DNA from: Acetobacteraceae bacterium
GTDB taxonomy: Bacteria; Pseudomonadota; Alphaproteobacteria; Acetobacterales; Acetobacteraceae
Assembly (NCBI GenBank): GCA_947474705.1
Contig: CANJJS010000052.1
Location: forward strand, 1-35,705
Length of the DNA: 35,705 nt
Reading direction: 5' to 3'
Shown here piece by piece: positions 8,423 through 16,726 of the stretch. Every line of letters starts with the position of its first letter. The first letter of the stretch is position 1. A program made the position numbers and the translations under genes. Under the pieces are notes generated by a model. The model was given only the letters and a program-made list of their open reading frames with translations, ran no database searches and had not been told where the DNA came from.

Positions 8423-8866
8423 TCAATTAAAAGTGCCGGCAACGCACGGATCGCGGCGCCTTTCAAGATGAAGTGCCTCGGCTGCTCCTGCCTCAATAAG
8501 TAACCCGCTGGAGGCCGGCATCGATCGAAGGATGGAAAGCAAAGAGAGTTGGTCGCCATCGCCGATCTGGAAAGTTGCTCCCGTCGGCTGGTGGTAAACG
8601 CGGCCAACGTCGATATCGACGACAAAAGCAGTCGCCCCTCCAACCCAACGCGCCAGCAATCGCCGTAGAGCTTCGCTATCAAGGATACCGACACCGGGTA
8701 AGTGGATTTCAGCGGTGAACGCGCCACCCCGCATTGCGCTCAAAGCGGCAGGCACAAGCCGTCCGAGCGTTCCCTGTCCCGGTATTCCGCCACCCTGCCG
8801 AACATAGAGTACCCCTTCCGAATCGGGCGATAGATCGGCGAGATATTGGTCAACGGCGATGGACAC
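8423..8866 (-). CDS. hypothetical protein, unrecognised
   Basis: A 147-residue open frame that I do not recognise. It has plausible protein-like composition: an amphipathic start, IHLPGVGILDSEALRRLLARW, a strand-like TAFVVDIDVGRVYHQPTG and a hydrophobic LLIEAGAAEALHL. AGGAG lies about 15 bases upstream of its ATG. No signal peptide or membrane helix is evident. It sits alone in the accessory patch, convergent with the toxin gene. A competing plus-strand frame at 8300-8503 looks less protein-like. The ORF may be real or spurious. Confidence 0.4.
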   Translation of the reverse strand: MSIAVDQYLADLSPDSEGVLYVRQGGGIPGQGTLGRLVPAALSAMRGGAFTAEIHLPGVGILDSEALRRLLARWVGGATAFVVDIDVGRVYHQPTGATFQIGDGDQLSLLSILRSMPASSGLLIEAGAAEALHLERRRDPCVAGTFN

Positions 8867-9032
8867 GAGGCGGGCTCCTGAGCTATTTTAGTCGAGATGG
8901 TGGCAGTCGCGGCAAACTACAATACCATCGTCGAGCGGGCGAATGCCAAGGACATTATTTTGAGCGACGCGCGCCTCGGAATCAAAATGCGGGATATCTC
9001 CGCATGGCGAAAGTACCACTGGGGAGGCCGAA

Positions 9033-9362
9033 TTGGACCAGATCGTATCCGGCGCTTATGTCTTCACCGGCGAACGCTCGGCGAAGGGGTTTCTTCTCAA
9101 TAAAATGGCGAACACGCTCAGCGTGCCCGAGAACCGCGCGCGCTTCGGCGCGGATGAGGCGGGTTATATGCGCGCGATGGGGTGTTCGGCGGCGGAAATC
9201 GATCTGGTGTGCCGGCGCGACTGGCGGGGCATGATGGAATATGGCGCCAGTATTTATTTGCTTTTGAAAATCGGCGCCGCCGCCGGGGTCGCTTTGCCGG
9301 AAATCGGCGCGCACACGGCGGGAATGACGCTCGCCGAGTTCCACGCGAAAAAGGGACACTGA
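9033..9362 (+). CDS. ligA: extradiol dioxygenase alpha (small) subunit, LigA-type
   Basis: A 109-residue protein matching the alpha subunit of class III extradiol dioxygenases such as protocatechuate 4,5-dioxygenase LigA. Recognisable segments are VFTGERSAKGFLLNKM, VPENRARFGADEAGYM, CRRDWRGMMEYGASIYLLLK and a C-terminal TAGMTLAEFHA. The small subunit covers the active site of the catalytic beta subunit. The start is TTG 9033, supported by GGGGAGG at 9021-9027 five bases upstream; the first internal ATG would remove the conserved N-terminus. The beta-subunit gene starts one base after the stop, so the two are cotranscribed. The aromatic substrate is not identifiable from sequence. Confidence 0.85.
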   Translation: MDQIVSGAYVFTGERSAKGFLLNKMANTLSVPENRARFGADEAGYMRAMGCSAAEIDLVCRRDWRGMMEYGASIYLLLKIGAAAGVALPEIGAHTAGMTLAEFHAKKGH

Positions 9363-9363
9363 C

Positions 9364-10191
9364 ATGGCGACGGCGATTGGCGGCATCGGCACCTCCCACG
9401 CGCCCACGATCGGCGTCGCCTGGGATAAGGGTCAGCAAAAAGAACCGATGTGGGTGCCGTTGTTCGAGGGATATGTGCCCGCGCGGCGCTGGCTGGAAGA
9501 CATGAAGCCAGATTTGTTCCTGATCGTATACAACGATCACGTGAATCGTTTCTTCTTCGACGCTTACCCGACCTTCGCCCTTGGCGTCGGCGCGGTGCAC
9601 GCGCAGGCAGACGAAGGCTGGGGCAAGCGGCCCTTCGGCGATATCCCGGGCGATCCCGATTTCGCCTGGCATCTGGCGCGCTCGTTGGTGGAAGACGAGT
9701 TCGACCCGACGATCTGCCAGGAAATGTCGCTCGATCACGGCGTGCTGTCGTTTCTGCCGCTTCTGACGGACACGGACTGGAAAATCCCGGTCGTTCCGCT
9801 GGCGGTCAACGTCATCCAGCACCCGATCCCCACGGCGCGGCGGCTGTACAGGCTTGGCGCGGCGCTGCGCCACGCGATCGAAACCTATCCCAAAGACAAG
9901 CGCATCGTCGTCTTCGGCACGGGTGGACTGACGCACCAGCTACATGGCCAGAATTACGGCAAACACAATGAAGCCTGGGACCAGGAATTCTTGGACCGGC
10001 TGGAAACCGATCCCGCCGGACTCTCCGAACTCTCGATCCAGGACTACATGGAACGCGGCGGCACGGAAGGCGTCGAAATGATCATGTGGCTCGCCATGCG
10101 CGGCGCGCTGGGCGGAAAAGTGAAACGCGTCCACCGCAATTACACGGCACCGCTGACAACGGGGTACGGGCTGCTGGTGCTTGAGACCTGA
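9364..10191 (+). CDS. ligB: extradiol ring-cleavage dioxygenase beta (catalytic) subunit, LigB-type
   Basis: A 275-residue class III extradiol dioxygenase subunit that cleaves a catecholic ring next to its hydroxyls using Fe(II). The iron ligands known from LigB are all present at corresponding positions: His12 (GTSHAPTIG), His59 (YNDHVNRFF) and Glu238 (EGVEMIMW). His191 (GGLTHQLHG) matches the active-site base. Length fits LigB. Likely substrates are protocatechuate, gallate or a related dihydroxybenzoate. The rest of a protocatechuate or gallate meta-cleavage operon is not nearby, so the physiological substrate could differ. A perfect 13-bp hairpin follows the stop. Confidence 0.88.
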   Translation: MATAIGGIGTSHAPTIGVAWDKGQQKEPMWVPLFEGYVPARRWLEDMKPDLFLIVYNDHVNRFFFDAYPTFALGVGAVHAQADEGWGKRPFGDIPGDPDFAWHLARSLVEDEFDPTICQEMSLDHGVLSFLPLLTDTDWKIPVVPLAVNVIQHPIPTARRLYRLGAALRHAIETYPKDKRIVVFGTGGLTHQLHGQNYGKHNEAWDQEFLDRLETDPAGLSELSIQDYMERGGTEGVEMIMWLAMRGALGGKVKRVHRNYTAPLTTGYGLLVLET

Positions 10192-10193
10192 GG

Positions 10194-10227
10194 GCGGGCT
10201 TTCCGGTGAATCGCCCGGAAAGCCCGC
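10194..10227. terminator. hairpin between convergent ligB and amidase genes
   Basis: GCGGGCTTTCCGG at 10194-10206 and CCGGAAAGCCCGC at 10215-10227 form a perfect 13-bp stem with an 8-base loop, starting 2 bases after the ligB stop. There is no clear T-run on either side, so it is either an L-shaped/U-less terminator or an mRNA-end stabiliser. Confidence 0.6.
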
Positions 10228-10304
10228 GATCGGATGCGACCAAATCCACCATATCGTGCCGGTCTTTGTTCGTATATCGCCAACGTGGAGAAGAGAGCCC
10301 GTCT

Positions 10305-11702
10305 TCACGCCGCCGCCACGGCCGGCGCGCGCATGTGCCAATCCCCCGCGGTTTGGAATGCGTAACCGATCCGCAGCGCCATTGCCTCCTCGTACCCTTG
10401 GCAGACGATTTGCAGCGACAGCGGCAGCCCGCCCGCGGTGAACCCGTTGGGCACAGCCGCCGCGCAAAGGTCCAAAAAATTGACCCACCGCGTCAGCATC
10501 CCCGGCGTGGTGTTCTGATCGATCGCCGCCACCGGGATCGCGGGTGTCAGCATCGTCGGCGTCAGCAGCGCGTCCACCCCCGCCGTCGCGGCGCCGAAAG
10601 CGGCCTTCATCCGTTCCCGCTCCGCCAGCGCCACCAGATAATCTTTCGAGGAAATCGCCGCCCCCGCCCGCACGCGTGGCCGCACATCCTGGTCCAGCGG
10701 TTGAGAATTATCGTCCACCAGGCCCGACAGCGCGGCATAGGCTTCCGCCGACATGATCCGGCCATTGATCGCACCCAAATCCGAGAAACTGGCGGGAAGA
10801 GTCAGGTCGAGGATCTCGGCGCCCAGGGCTGAAAGAGTTTCGACGGAGCGGTCGTAGGCGGCGAGGACCTCGGGATCGACGCCGGCGCGCTCGGACGCGG
10901 GCATGCGCCCCAGACGCAGGCCTTTCACGCCGCGGCGCAAATCGCGCATCGGATCGATGTCGCGCACGGACAACGTCAGCCTGTCCGCCGGGTCGGCACC
11001 TTGCAGCACCGCCAGCAGCAACGCCGAGTCCTCGATATCGCGGGTCAGCGGACCCGGCGTGTCGAGCGTCGGGCTGAGCGGCAACACGCCGAAGGTGCTG
11101 ATCCGCCCGATCGTGGTTTTCAGGCCGGTGATCCCGTTCCACGCCGCCGGAATCCGAACGGACCCGCCGGTATCCGTCCCGATCCCCCAGGGCGCCATCC
11201 GCGCCCCGACCGCGACCCCGGTGCCGGACGACGACCCACCGGGCGTCCGGTGCACCGCCATATCCCAGGGATTCCGGGGCGTCCCCAAATGTTGGTTCGT
11301 CCCCCAGCCGCCATAGGCGAACTCCACCGTATGCGTCTTGCCGAGATCGATCATTCCCGCCGCCATCAGCTTCCGATGCAAAGACGCCGTGCGCGGTGCG
11401 ATCCGGTTCCGCCAGGCGGCACTGCCACCCATCGCGACCTCGCCCTCGATTTCCACCAGGTCCTTGATCGCGATGGGAATACCGTGCAGCGGGCCGACCG
11501 CGTGCCCGGCGCGGATCGCCTTGTCGGCGGCCTCCGCGGCGAGGCGGGCGTTGGCGGCATTGACGAAAACGAAGGCCTGAAGCGCGGGCTCCAGCTTTTC
11601 GATCCGCCCCAAATATTCGTCCACCAGATCGACCGGCGAAAGGCGGCGCGCCGCGATGGCCTCGATCTGACGATGAACGGGCAGAAAAGCTGGGCTGGTC
11701 AT
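10305..11702 (-). CDS. amidase signature family hydrolase
   Basis: A 465-residue amidase-signature enzyme that hydrolyses an amide (C-N) bond to a carboxylate and ammonia or amine. The Ser-cisSer-Lys triad is visible: Lys80 in PIAIKDLV, cis-Ser157 in RTPGGSSSGTG and nucleophile Ser181 in GTDTGGSVRIPAA. Length and motif spacing fit the family. It does not lie next to gatB or gatC, so it is unlikely to be the tRNA amidotransferase subunit GatA and is better read as a catabolic amidase. It diverges from the response regulator gene across about 127 bp. Substrate unknown. Confidence 0.85.
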   Translation of the reverse strand: MTSPAFLPVHRQIEAIAARRLSPVDLVDEYLGRIEKLEPALQAFVFVNAANARLAAEAADKAIRAGHAVGPLHGIPIAIKDLVEIEGEVAMGGSAAWRNRIAPRTASLHRKLMAAGMIDLGKTHTVEFAYGGWGTNQHLGTPRNPWDMAVHRTPGGSSSGTGVAVGARMAPWGIGTDTGGSVRIPAAWNGITGLKTTIGRISTFGVLPLSPTLDTPGPLTRDIEDSALLLAVLQGADPADRLTLSVRDIDPMRDLRRGVKGLRLGRMPASERAGVDPEVLAAYDRSVETLSALGAEILDLTLPASFSDLGAINGRIMSAEAYAALSGLVDDNSQPLDQDVRPRVRAGAAISSKDYLVALAERERMKAAFGAATAGVDALLTPTMLTPAIPVAAIDQNTTPGMLTRWVNFLDLCAAAVPNGFTAGGLPLSLQIVCQGYEEAMALRIGYAFQTAGDWHMRAPAVAAA

Positions 11703-11829
11703 GGCGATCTCCGGCGGTGGCCACGCATCGTCACCTGTCCGGCCCCGCCACTCAAGCCCCGCGCGTTAACCGAAAATTAATTCCTTGGGCGCATGGTCGT
11801 TTCACCCTCCCAACCGGCACGGACGCCGA

Positions 11830-12735
11830 ATGAACCACTCCGCTCTGATCGACCTGTCCTCGGTACGCGTCCTCTGCGTCGACGACGACCCGGTGATGCG
11901 GTCCGTGTTGCGCACGGCGCTGCAACGCCGGGGCTGCCGCGACGTGGTGCAGGCCAATGGCGGCATGGACGCGCTGGACCTCTGCGCCGGGCGCACCTTC
12001 GACCTGATCGTTTGCGACGTGCAAATGCAAGGCATGAGCGGCCTCGACTTTCTTCGCTCGCTCGCCGCGTCCGGGCTGGGCGCGGGATGGCCGGTCATCA
12101 TGCTGACCGCCGACACCAACCCCGCCACGATCCAGGAAGCACAGGATCTGGGCGTGACGGCATGGGTGGGGAAACCGGTGTCGATGCATACGCTGATCGA
12201 TCGCATCAGCGGGGTCCTGCGCGAGTCCGGCCAGATTGGCGGCACCAGCCGCGACGGCGAATTGCAGGCGATGTCGGAACGTTATCACGCCCGCCTGATG
12301 GCGACACTGACCGCCGCGCGCGACGCCGCGCACAGCCTGTCGTTTCGCGCCCGGGAAGCCGCCAATATCGCCCATGCCATGCGCCAGATGTTGGACAATA
12401 TCGACGAGCACGCCCGCACGCTCGGCTACGGACTCATCACGCTGCTGGCGGGGCGGTCGATGGATCTCGTCATCGCGATGACCCGGAACCCCGCCGCCGC
12501 CGCGCGCGATCATCTGAACGCCTCCCGCGCGCTGACCACCTTGTTCACGGCGATGCAGCGGGTCGCACAGAACCGGATGGAGGGCGACGGGTCCGAAGGC
12601 GGGCTGAAACTGCTGGTGAAGATCGACGGCATCGTGGACGGCGTGCGCACGGGGATGGAAACCGCCGCCGCGCGGCCCAAGGCTCAGCCCGCGGGAACGG
12701 CGCCCCGCAGCGCGGCGATTTCGTCCGCGGAATAA
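11830..12735 (+). CDS. response regulator with receiver domain and uncharacterised helical C-terminus
   Basis: A 301-residue protein. Residues 10-130 form a CheY-like receiver with acidic pocket Asp18-20, phosphoacceptor Asp63 (LIVCDVQM), Thr93 (MLTAD) and Lys115 (VGKPV). The remainder, about residues 140-280, is predominantly helical, Ala- and Arg-rich, and is not a DNA-binding, GGDEF or HisKA domain that I recognise; it may be a protein-interaction module. The start is ATG 11830, since residues upstream in the same frame do not look coding. No histidine kinase is adjacent. The last 52 bp overlap the convergent CoA-transferase gene. Confidence 0.8.
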   Translation: MNHSALIDLSSVRVLCVDDDPVMRSVLRTALQRRGCRDVVQANGGMDALDLCAGRTFDLIVCDVQMQGMSGLDFLRSLAASGLGAGWPVIMLTADTNPATIQEAQDLGVTAWVGKPVSMHTLIDRISGVLRESGQIGGTSRDGELQAMSERYHARLMATLTAARDAAHSLSFRAREAANIAHAMRQMLDNIDEHARTLGYGLITLLAGRSMDLVIAMTRNPAAAARDHLNASRALTTLFTAMQRVAQNRMEGDGSEGGLKLLVKIDGIVDGVRTGMETAAARPKAQPAGTAPRSAAISSAE

Positions 12736-13868
12736 CCCAGTTCCGCCAGCACCGCGTCCGTGTCAGCGCCCAAAGCACGGCCGCCATGGCGGATTTCGGC
12801 GGGCGTCGCCGAAAACCGCGCCGCCGGACGCGCCTGCCGGACACGCCCCGCCTCCCCATGTTCATACTCCACCACAATCTCATTCGCCCGCACCTGGGCA
12901 TTTTCAATCATCGCCGTGCGGGTCAGCACCGGCGCACACGGCACACCCTCCGCTTCCAGCCGCTCCAGCCACTCGGCGGCCGGCCGGGTCAGCAAAACCT
13001 CCTGCGTCAACCGCAAACGGTCGTTAATGTTCTTGCCGCGCAACGCCGGGGTCTTGAAGCGCGGGTCGTCCAGCCATTCCGGCTTGCCCAACGCGCGGGT
13101 CAGCGCCAGCCATTCCTTGTTCGATTGCACCGCGGCGGAGATATAATCGGTTTGGGTCTGGTAAATCAGATCGATGAAGCTCGCGGCTTCCTGCTGCGGA
13201 ATATCCTCGCCGACAAAGGTCTGACTGCCCATGTCGGACGCCCAGAGGAACGCCACCACCGCGTCCAGCATCGACAGCCGGACATGCTGGCCCTGCCCCG
13301 TCCGCTCCCGCGCCAGCAAGGCCGCGGTGATCGCCTGCGACGCCGTGATCGCCGTCATCTTGTCCGGCACGATCGTCCGCACCAGCCGTGGCCGCTCCGT
13401 ATCCGAACCGGCCTGGATGGAGGCGAGGCCCGACACACCTTGGATCAACGGATCGTAAACCGGCTTGCCGACATACGGCCCACTGTCGCCGAACCCGCAA
13501 ATGGAGACATAAACAAGGTCCGGTTTGATCGCGCGAAGCGCTTCCTCGCCGAACCCCATCCGCTCCGCCACGCCGGGCCGGAAATTCTGCACGAACACAT
13601 CCGCCGTCGCGACCAGACGCCGCAACACCTCCTTCGCCGCCGGTTCCCGCAGATCCAGCGCCACGCAGCGCTTGTTCCGGTTATTGTTGAGAAACCCGGC
13701 CGAAAACCCGCCGCGCCGGTTGTTCTGCGCCCGCGTATGGTCGCCGCCATCGGGGTTTTCGACCTTGATCACCTCCGCGCCCTGATCCGCCAGAATCATC
13801 GTGGCGAGCGGGCCGGAAATCATCGACGTGAGATCGACAACGCGAAATCCGTGCAGCGGTCCGGGCAT
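12684..13868 (-). CDS. CaiB/BaiF family (type III) CoA-transferase
   Basis: A 394-residue family III CoA-transferase, which moves CoA between acyl-CoA and a free acid through a catalytic Asp. The N-terminus has the family signature LHGFRVVDLTSMISGPLATM, then ADQGAEVIKVE. Asp139 in KPVYDPLIQGVSG is the expected catalytic residue, followed by further conserved parts such as GQGQHVRLSMLDA. ATG 13868, with AAGGAG upstream, is preferred over the in-frame start 30 codons earlier because homology begins at MPGPLHGF. It diverges from the SDR gene by 128 bp and overlaps the response regulator gene tail to tail by 52 bp. The acyl substrate is unknown. Confidence 0.85.
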   Translation of the reverse strand: MPGPLHGFRVVDLTSMISGPLATMILADQGAEVIKVENPDGGDHTRAQNNRRGGFSAGFLNNNRNKRCVALDLREPAAKEVLRRLVATADVFVQNFRPGVAERMGFGEEALRAIKPDLVYVSICGFGDSGPYVGKPVYDPLIQGVSGLASIQAGSDTERPRLVRTIVPDKMTAITASQAITAALLARERTGQGQHVRLSMLDAVVAFLWASDMGSQTFVGEDIPQQEAASFIDLIYQTQTDYISAAVQSNKEWLALTRALGKPEWLDDPRFKTPALRGKNINDRLRLTQEVLLTRPAAEWLERLEAEGVPCAPVLTRTAMIENAQVRANEIVVEYEHGEAGRVRQARPAARFSATPAEIRHGGRALGADTDAVLAELGYSADEIAALRGAVPAG

Positions 13869-13996
13869 GTGGCTTGGCTCCTTGGGCGTGGCGGCGGCTT
13901 GTAGCATGACCGGCGGAGGACAGGAAAACCGCGCCCGCTCTCGCCGCGACCCGGCCACGCGGGTAAGAAACCCCGGACCATCCAGGGAGGACCGTC

Positions 13997-14746
13997 ATGA
14001 CCGGATTGCTCGCGGGGAAGACCGCGTTTGTCACCGCCGCCGGACAGGGGATCGGCCGCGCCACGGCACAGGCCTTCGCCGCCGCCGGCGCGCGGGTGAT
14101 CGCGACCGACGTGGACGCGGGGAAACTCGCCGGTCTCGCGGGCGATGCGATCCGTGTCGCCGCGCTGAACGCCCTGGACCCCGCCGCCATCGCCCGAGCC
14201 GCGGAGACCGCCGGTCCGATCGACATTCTGTTCAACTGCGCGGGCTACGTGCACCAGGGCACGCTGCTGGACGCGACGGAAGACGAATGGTCGTTCGGCT
14301 TCGACCTGAACTGCCGGTCGATGTTCCGGACCATGAAGGCGTTTCTGCCGGGGATGCTGGAGCGCGGGCACGGGGTCATTCTGAACATGGCCTCGGTCGC
14401 GTCGAACCTGAAAGGCGTGCCCTCGCGCTTCGTCTATTCCGCCACCAAGGCGGCCGTCATCGGCATGACGAAGTCGGTGGCGGCGGATTATGTCGCGCGC
14501 GGCATCCGGGCGAACTGCCTGTGTCCGGGCACGGTGCAAACACCCAGCCTGGACGAGCGGATCGCGGCGAACGCGGGGGCCGCGGGCTCGGTGGACGCGG
14601 CGCGGGCGGCGTTCGTGGCGCGCCAGCCGATGGGCCGGCTTGGATCGCCCGAGGAAATCGCGGCGCTGGCTGTTTATCTGGCCTCGGATGCGGCACAATT
14701 CATCACGGGACAGGCGGTCGTCATCGACGGCGGGCTGACACTTTAA
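13997..14746 (+). CDS. short-chain dehydrogenase/reductase, sugar-acid dehydrogenase-like
   Basis: A 249-residue classical SDR. The NAD(P)-binding motif is TAAGQGIGRA (residues 13-22), the structural motif is NCAG (80-83), and the catalytic residues are Ser133, Tyr147 and Lys151 (YSATK). An acidic residue after strand 2 (ATDVDAGK) favours NAD over NADP. The sequence resembles the DHRS6/2-keto-3-deoxy-L-fuconate dehydrogenase group, and the next gene belongs to the FAH family as in non-phosphorylative L-fucose/L-rhamnose pathways. That pathway call is inference from pairing; other pathway genes are not seen. GGGAGG lies shortly before the ATG. Confidence 0.82.
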   Translation: MTGLLAGKTAFVTAAGQGIGRATAQAFAAAGARVIATDVDAGKLAGLAGDAIRVAALNALDPAAIARAAETAGPIDILFNCAGYVHQGTLLDATEDEWSFGFDLNCRSMFRTMKAFLPGMLERGHGVILNMASVASNLKGVPSRFVYSATKAAVIGMTKSVAADYVARGIRANCLCPGTVQTPSLDERIAANAGAAGSVDAARAAFVARQPMGRLGSPEEIAALAVYLASDAAQFITGQAVVIDGGLTL

Positions 14747-14765
14747 CTCCCAGGAGGGGACGCAC

Positions 14766-15611
14766 ATGAAACTGCTACGTTACGGTCCGGCGGGCGCCGA
14801 AAAGCCCGCGATGCTCGACGCCGATGGCGCGATCCGCTGCCTCGCCGCCGTGGTGCGCGACATCGACGGCTTCGCGCTGTCGCCGGGTTCGCTAAAGATG
14901 CTGCAAGCGATCGACCCGAAGACCCTGCCGCGCGTCGAGGGCAACCCGCGCATCGGCCCCTGCGTCGTCCGCCCCACCAACTACATCTGCATCGGCCTGA
15001 ATTACGCCGATCACGCCGCCGAAACCGGCGCGCCGGTGCCTAAAGAACCGATCGTGTTCATCAAATCGCTTGGCGCCTTCTCCGGCCCGAACGACGACGT
15101 GCTCCGCCCGCGCAATTCCAAGAAGCTGGACTGGGAAGTCGAACTGGGGATCGTCATCGGCACGACCGCGCGGTACGTGTCCGAGGCCGACTCGATGGAT
15201 TACGTCGCGGGTTACTGCGTCTGCAACGACGTCTCCGAACGCGAGTTTCAGGCGGAACGCGGCGGCACCTGGGATAAAGGCAAGGGCGCCGACACCTTCG
15301 GTCCCACGGGCCCCTGGATGGTGACCAAGGACGAGATCGCCGACCCGCAGAACCTGCCGCTGTGGACCGAGGTCAACGGCAAGCGCATGCAGGACGGCAG
15401 CACGAAAACCATGATCTTCGGCGTGAAGACGCTCGTCAGCTATGTCAGCCAGTTCATTACGCTGCACGCCGGCGACGTCATCGCCACCGGCACCCCGCCG
15501 GGTGTGGCTCTGGGCATGAAGCCGCATCCCATCTTCCTGGAGCCGGGCGATGTGATGCGCCTGAGCGTCGAGGGGCTGGGCATTCAGACCCAACGCGTAT
15601 TGCAGGCCTGA
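14766..15611 (+). CDS. fumarylacetoacetate hydrolase (FAH) family protein, diketo-sugar-acid hydrolase-like
   Basis: A 281-residue FAH-superfamily enzyme. The metal ligands appear in LDWEVELGIVIG (Glu124, Glu126) and NDVSERE (Asp155), and the conserved substrate loop IGLNYADHAAE is at residues 76-86. The family hydrolyses or decarboxylates C-C bonds in beta-keto acids. The FTL-type SDR immediately upstream (19 bp) makes a 2,4-diketo-3-deoxy-sugar-acid hydrolase plausible, but an aromatic meta-cleavage role linked to the nearby ligAB cannot be excluded. AGGAGGGG precedes ATG 14766. A 12-bp hairpin follows the gene. Confidence 0.82.
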   Translation: MKLLRYGPAGAEKPAMLDADGAIRCLAAVVRDIDGFALSPGSLKMLQAIDPKTLPRVEGNPRIGPCVVRPTNYICIGLNYADHAAETGAPVPKEPIVFIKSLGAFSGPNDDVLRPRNSKKLDWEVELGIVIGTTARYVSEADSMDYVAGYCVCNDVSEREFQAERGGTWDKGKGADTFGPTGPWMVTKDEIADPQNLPLWTEVNGKRMQDGSTKTMIFGVKTLVSYVSQFITLHAGDVIATGTPPGVALGMKPHPIFLEPGDVMRLSVEGLGIQTQRVLQA

Positions 15612-15644
15612 ACAGCCCGCGATTTACCCGCGAGGCCTTGACCT

Positions 15645-15673
15645 TCCCGCCTGACCCATCCGGTCAGGCGGGA
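15645..15673. terminator. bidirectional hairpin terminator candidate
   Basis: TCCCGCCTGACC at 15645-15656 pairs perfectly with GGTCAGGCGGGA at 15662-15673 around a 5-base loop. It lies between the convergent FAH-family and PEP-CTERM genes. T-runs are lacking, so strength is uncertain. Confidence 0.6.
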
Positions 15674-15693
15674 CACCCAAGGCGCGAACCGGT

Positions 15694-16287
15694 TCAGACG
15701 CGCCGGCGGATCGCGCCCAGCCCCAGAAGACCGGTGGCGAACAACGCCAAAGACACCGGTTCGGGAACCGAAGCGGTCGGTGTGACGTCGATATTGTCGA
15801 TGTTCATGGAACTGGTCCCGCTGTTTGGCGTCAGCTCGATCGTCAGTTCGTCCAGCAGGATAGCGGAACCGCCCGACGCGAATGTCGCGAAGGTGGAGAT
15901 CGATCCGATCGTGCCGGAGGTATTCAACACGAGATTTCCAGCCAGCCGTCCCTGAAACACATAAGCGGTCCCAGCCTGAATGTTGCTGGACAGGTCCACT
16001 GCGTTAAATGTGAAGGTGTCGCCGCCATGGGTCACGCCGATACTGGAAAGCCCAGGCGTTCCGACCGGCCCGGCGAAAATGCTGGGGACGGCGTTGCCGA
16101 ACAGATGCCCCTCGAACCAACTGCCTGTCGTTGGCGTGACCGTGAAGCCGCCTTCCAGGTAGGCGCCGGTGAACGGATCGAGGTTCGCGCCCGAGAGCCC
16201 GTGGAAGTCGATCGTATACGCGCCCGCCGCGGGGGCGAACGCGAGTCCGGCCGTGGCCGCGATCGCGAGAATGAGATTTCGTATCAT
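15694..16287 (-). CDS. PEP-CTERM sorting-signal protein
   Basis: A 197-residue exported protein. It starts with a signal peptide (MIRNLILAIAATAGLAFAP, cleavage near AGAYT) and ends with a canonical PEP-CTERM tail: VPEP, a hydrophobic segment (LALFATGLLGLGA) and the basic IRRRV. Such tails are recognised by exosortase EpsH/XrtA-type enzymes, and the proteins are usually linked to exopolysaccharide or biofilm matrix. The body is rich in Gly, Thr, Ser and beta-strand-like repeats and contains no enzyme motif. The frame runs on upstream, but ATG 16287 gives the signal peptide. No exosortase gene is in the window. Confidence 0.85.
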   Translation of the reverse strand: MIRNLILAIAATAGLAFAPAAGAYTIDFHGLSGANLDPFTGAYLEGGFTVTPTTGSWFEGHLFGNAVPSIFAGPVGTPGLSSIGVTHGGDTFTFNAVDLSSNIQAGTAYVFQGRLAGNLVLNTSGTIGSISTFATFASGGSAILLDELTIELTPNSGTSSMNIDNIDVTPTASVPEPVSLALFATGLLGLGAIRRRV

Positions 16288-16726
16288 GCGTCGGTAGGTC
16301 CTTCGAGTTTCTGGATGGCTCCGCGTCCCGGCATTTCCGGTTCCGCGTCCAGTCCAGCGGAAACGGAGACGCAAGTTCCGCGCCAATCAAAAACAGGCCT
16401 TAAAATCAATATCTTGTAAAAATCTTTTTTAGACGGAGTTCCATGTGTGTAAAATAATCCGACGCTTTGTTTTCCGGAACCACGCGAAATTTTACGTACC
16501 GGCCGTCATGCGGATGGCCTTGGCTCACCGCGCGAGCAGAGGTCCGGAAAATCGGCGATCTGTTTCATCGCTTTGGCTTCATCCCCGGACATGCCATGGC
16601 GCGGCCGGGTCCCATGACTGGCGACCCACCGGGAACGGCATCGACCGGCCCCAGGTTCCCGCGCAGCCCACCGGGCGCTAAAACCGCCCAACGCATCACG
16701 GCGCCAGGGACAACAGGGGAACCACC
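16288..16726. other. 439-bp intergenic region with AT-rich core
   Basis: The divergent region between the PEP-CTERM and nitroreductase genes. Bases about 16385-16480 are strikingly A/T-rich compared with the surroundings, including TTGTAAAAATC and TGTGTAAAATAAT, and probably hold promoters in one or both directions. I could not assign convincing -35/-10 pairs or an operator. The short open frames here look non-coding. Confidence 0.45.

Noticed and set aside
8300-8503. 67-codon plus-strand ORF after the toxin gene
   Set aside because: Partly overlaps the more protein-like minus-strand ORF, lacks recognisable features and has no good ribosome site.
8897-9103. 68-codon ORF ahead of ligA
   Set aside because: It overlaps the start of ligA in another frame and turns Arg-rich there; the first part is too short to call a gene.
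11793-13904. 703-codon plus-strand frame spanning the response regulator and CoA-transferase
   Set aside because: It crosses two real genes in the wrong frame or strand and is Arg/His-rich throughout.
16445-16681. Small ORFs between the PEP-CTERM and nitroreductase genes
   Set aside because: Two overlapping frames of poor composition, no ribosome site, and sequence that looks like regulatory DNA.
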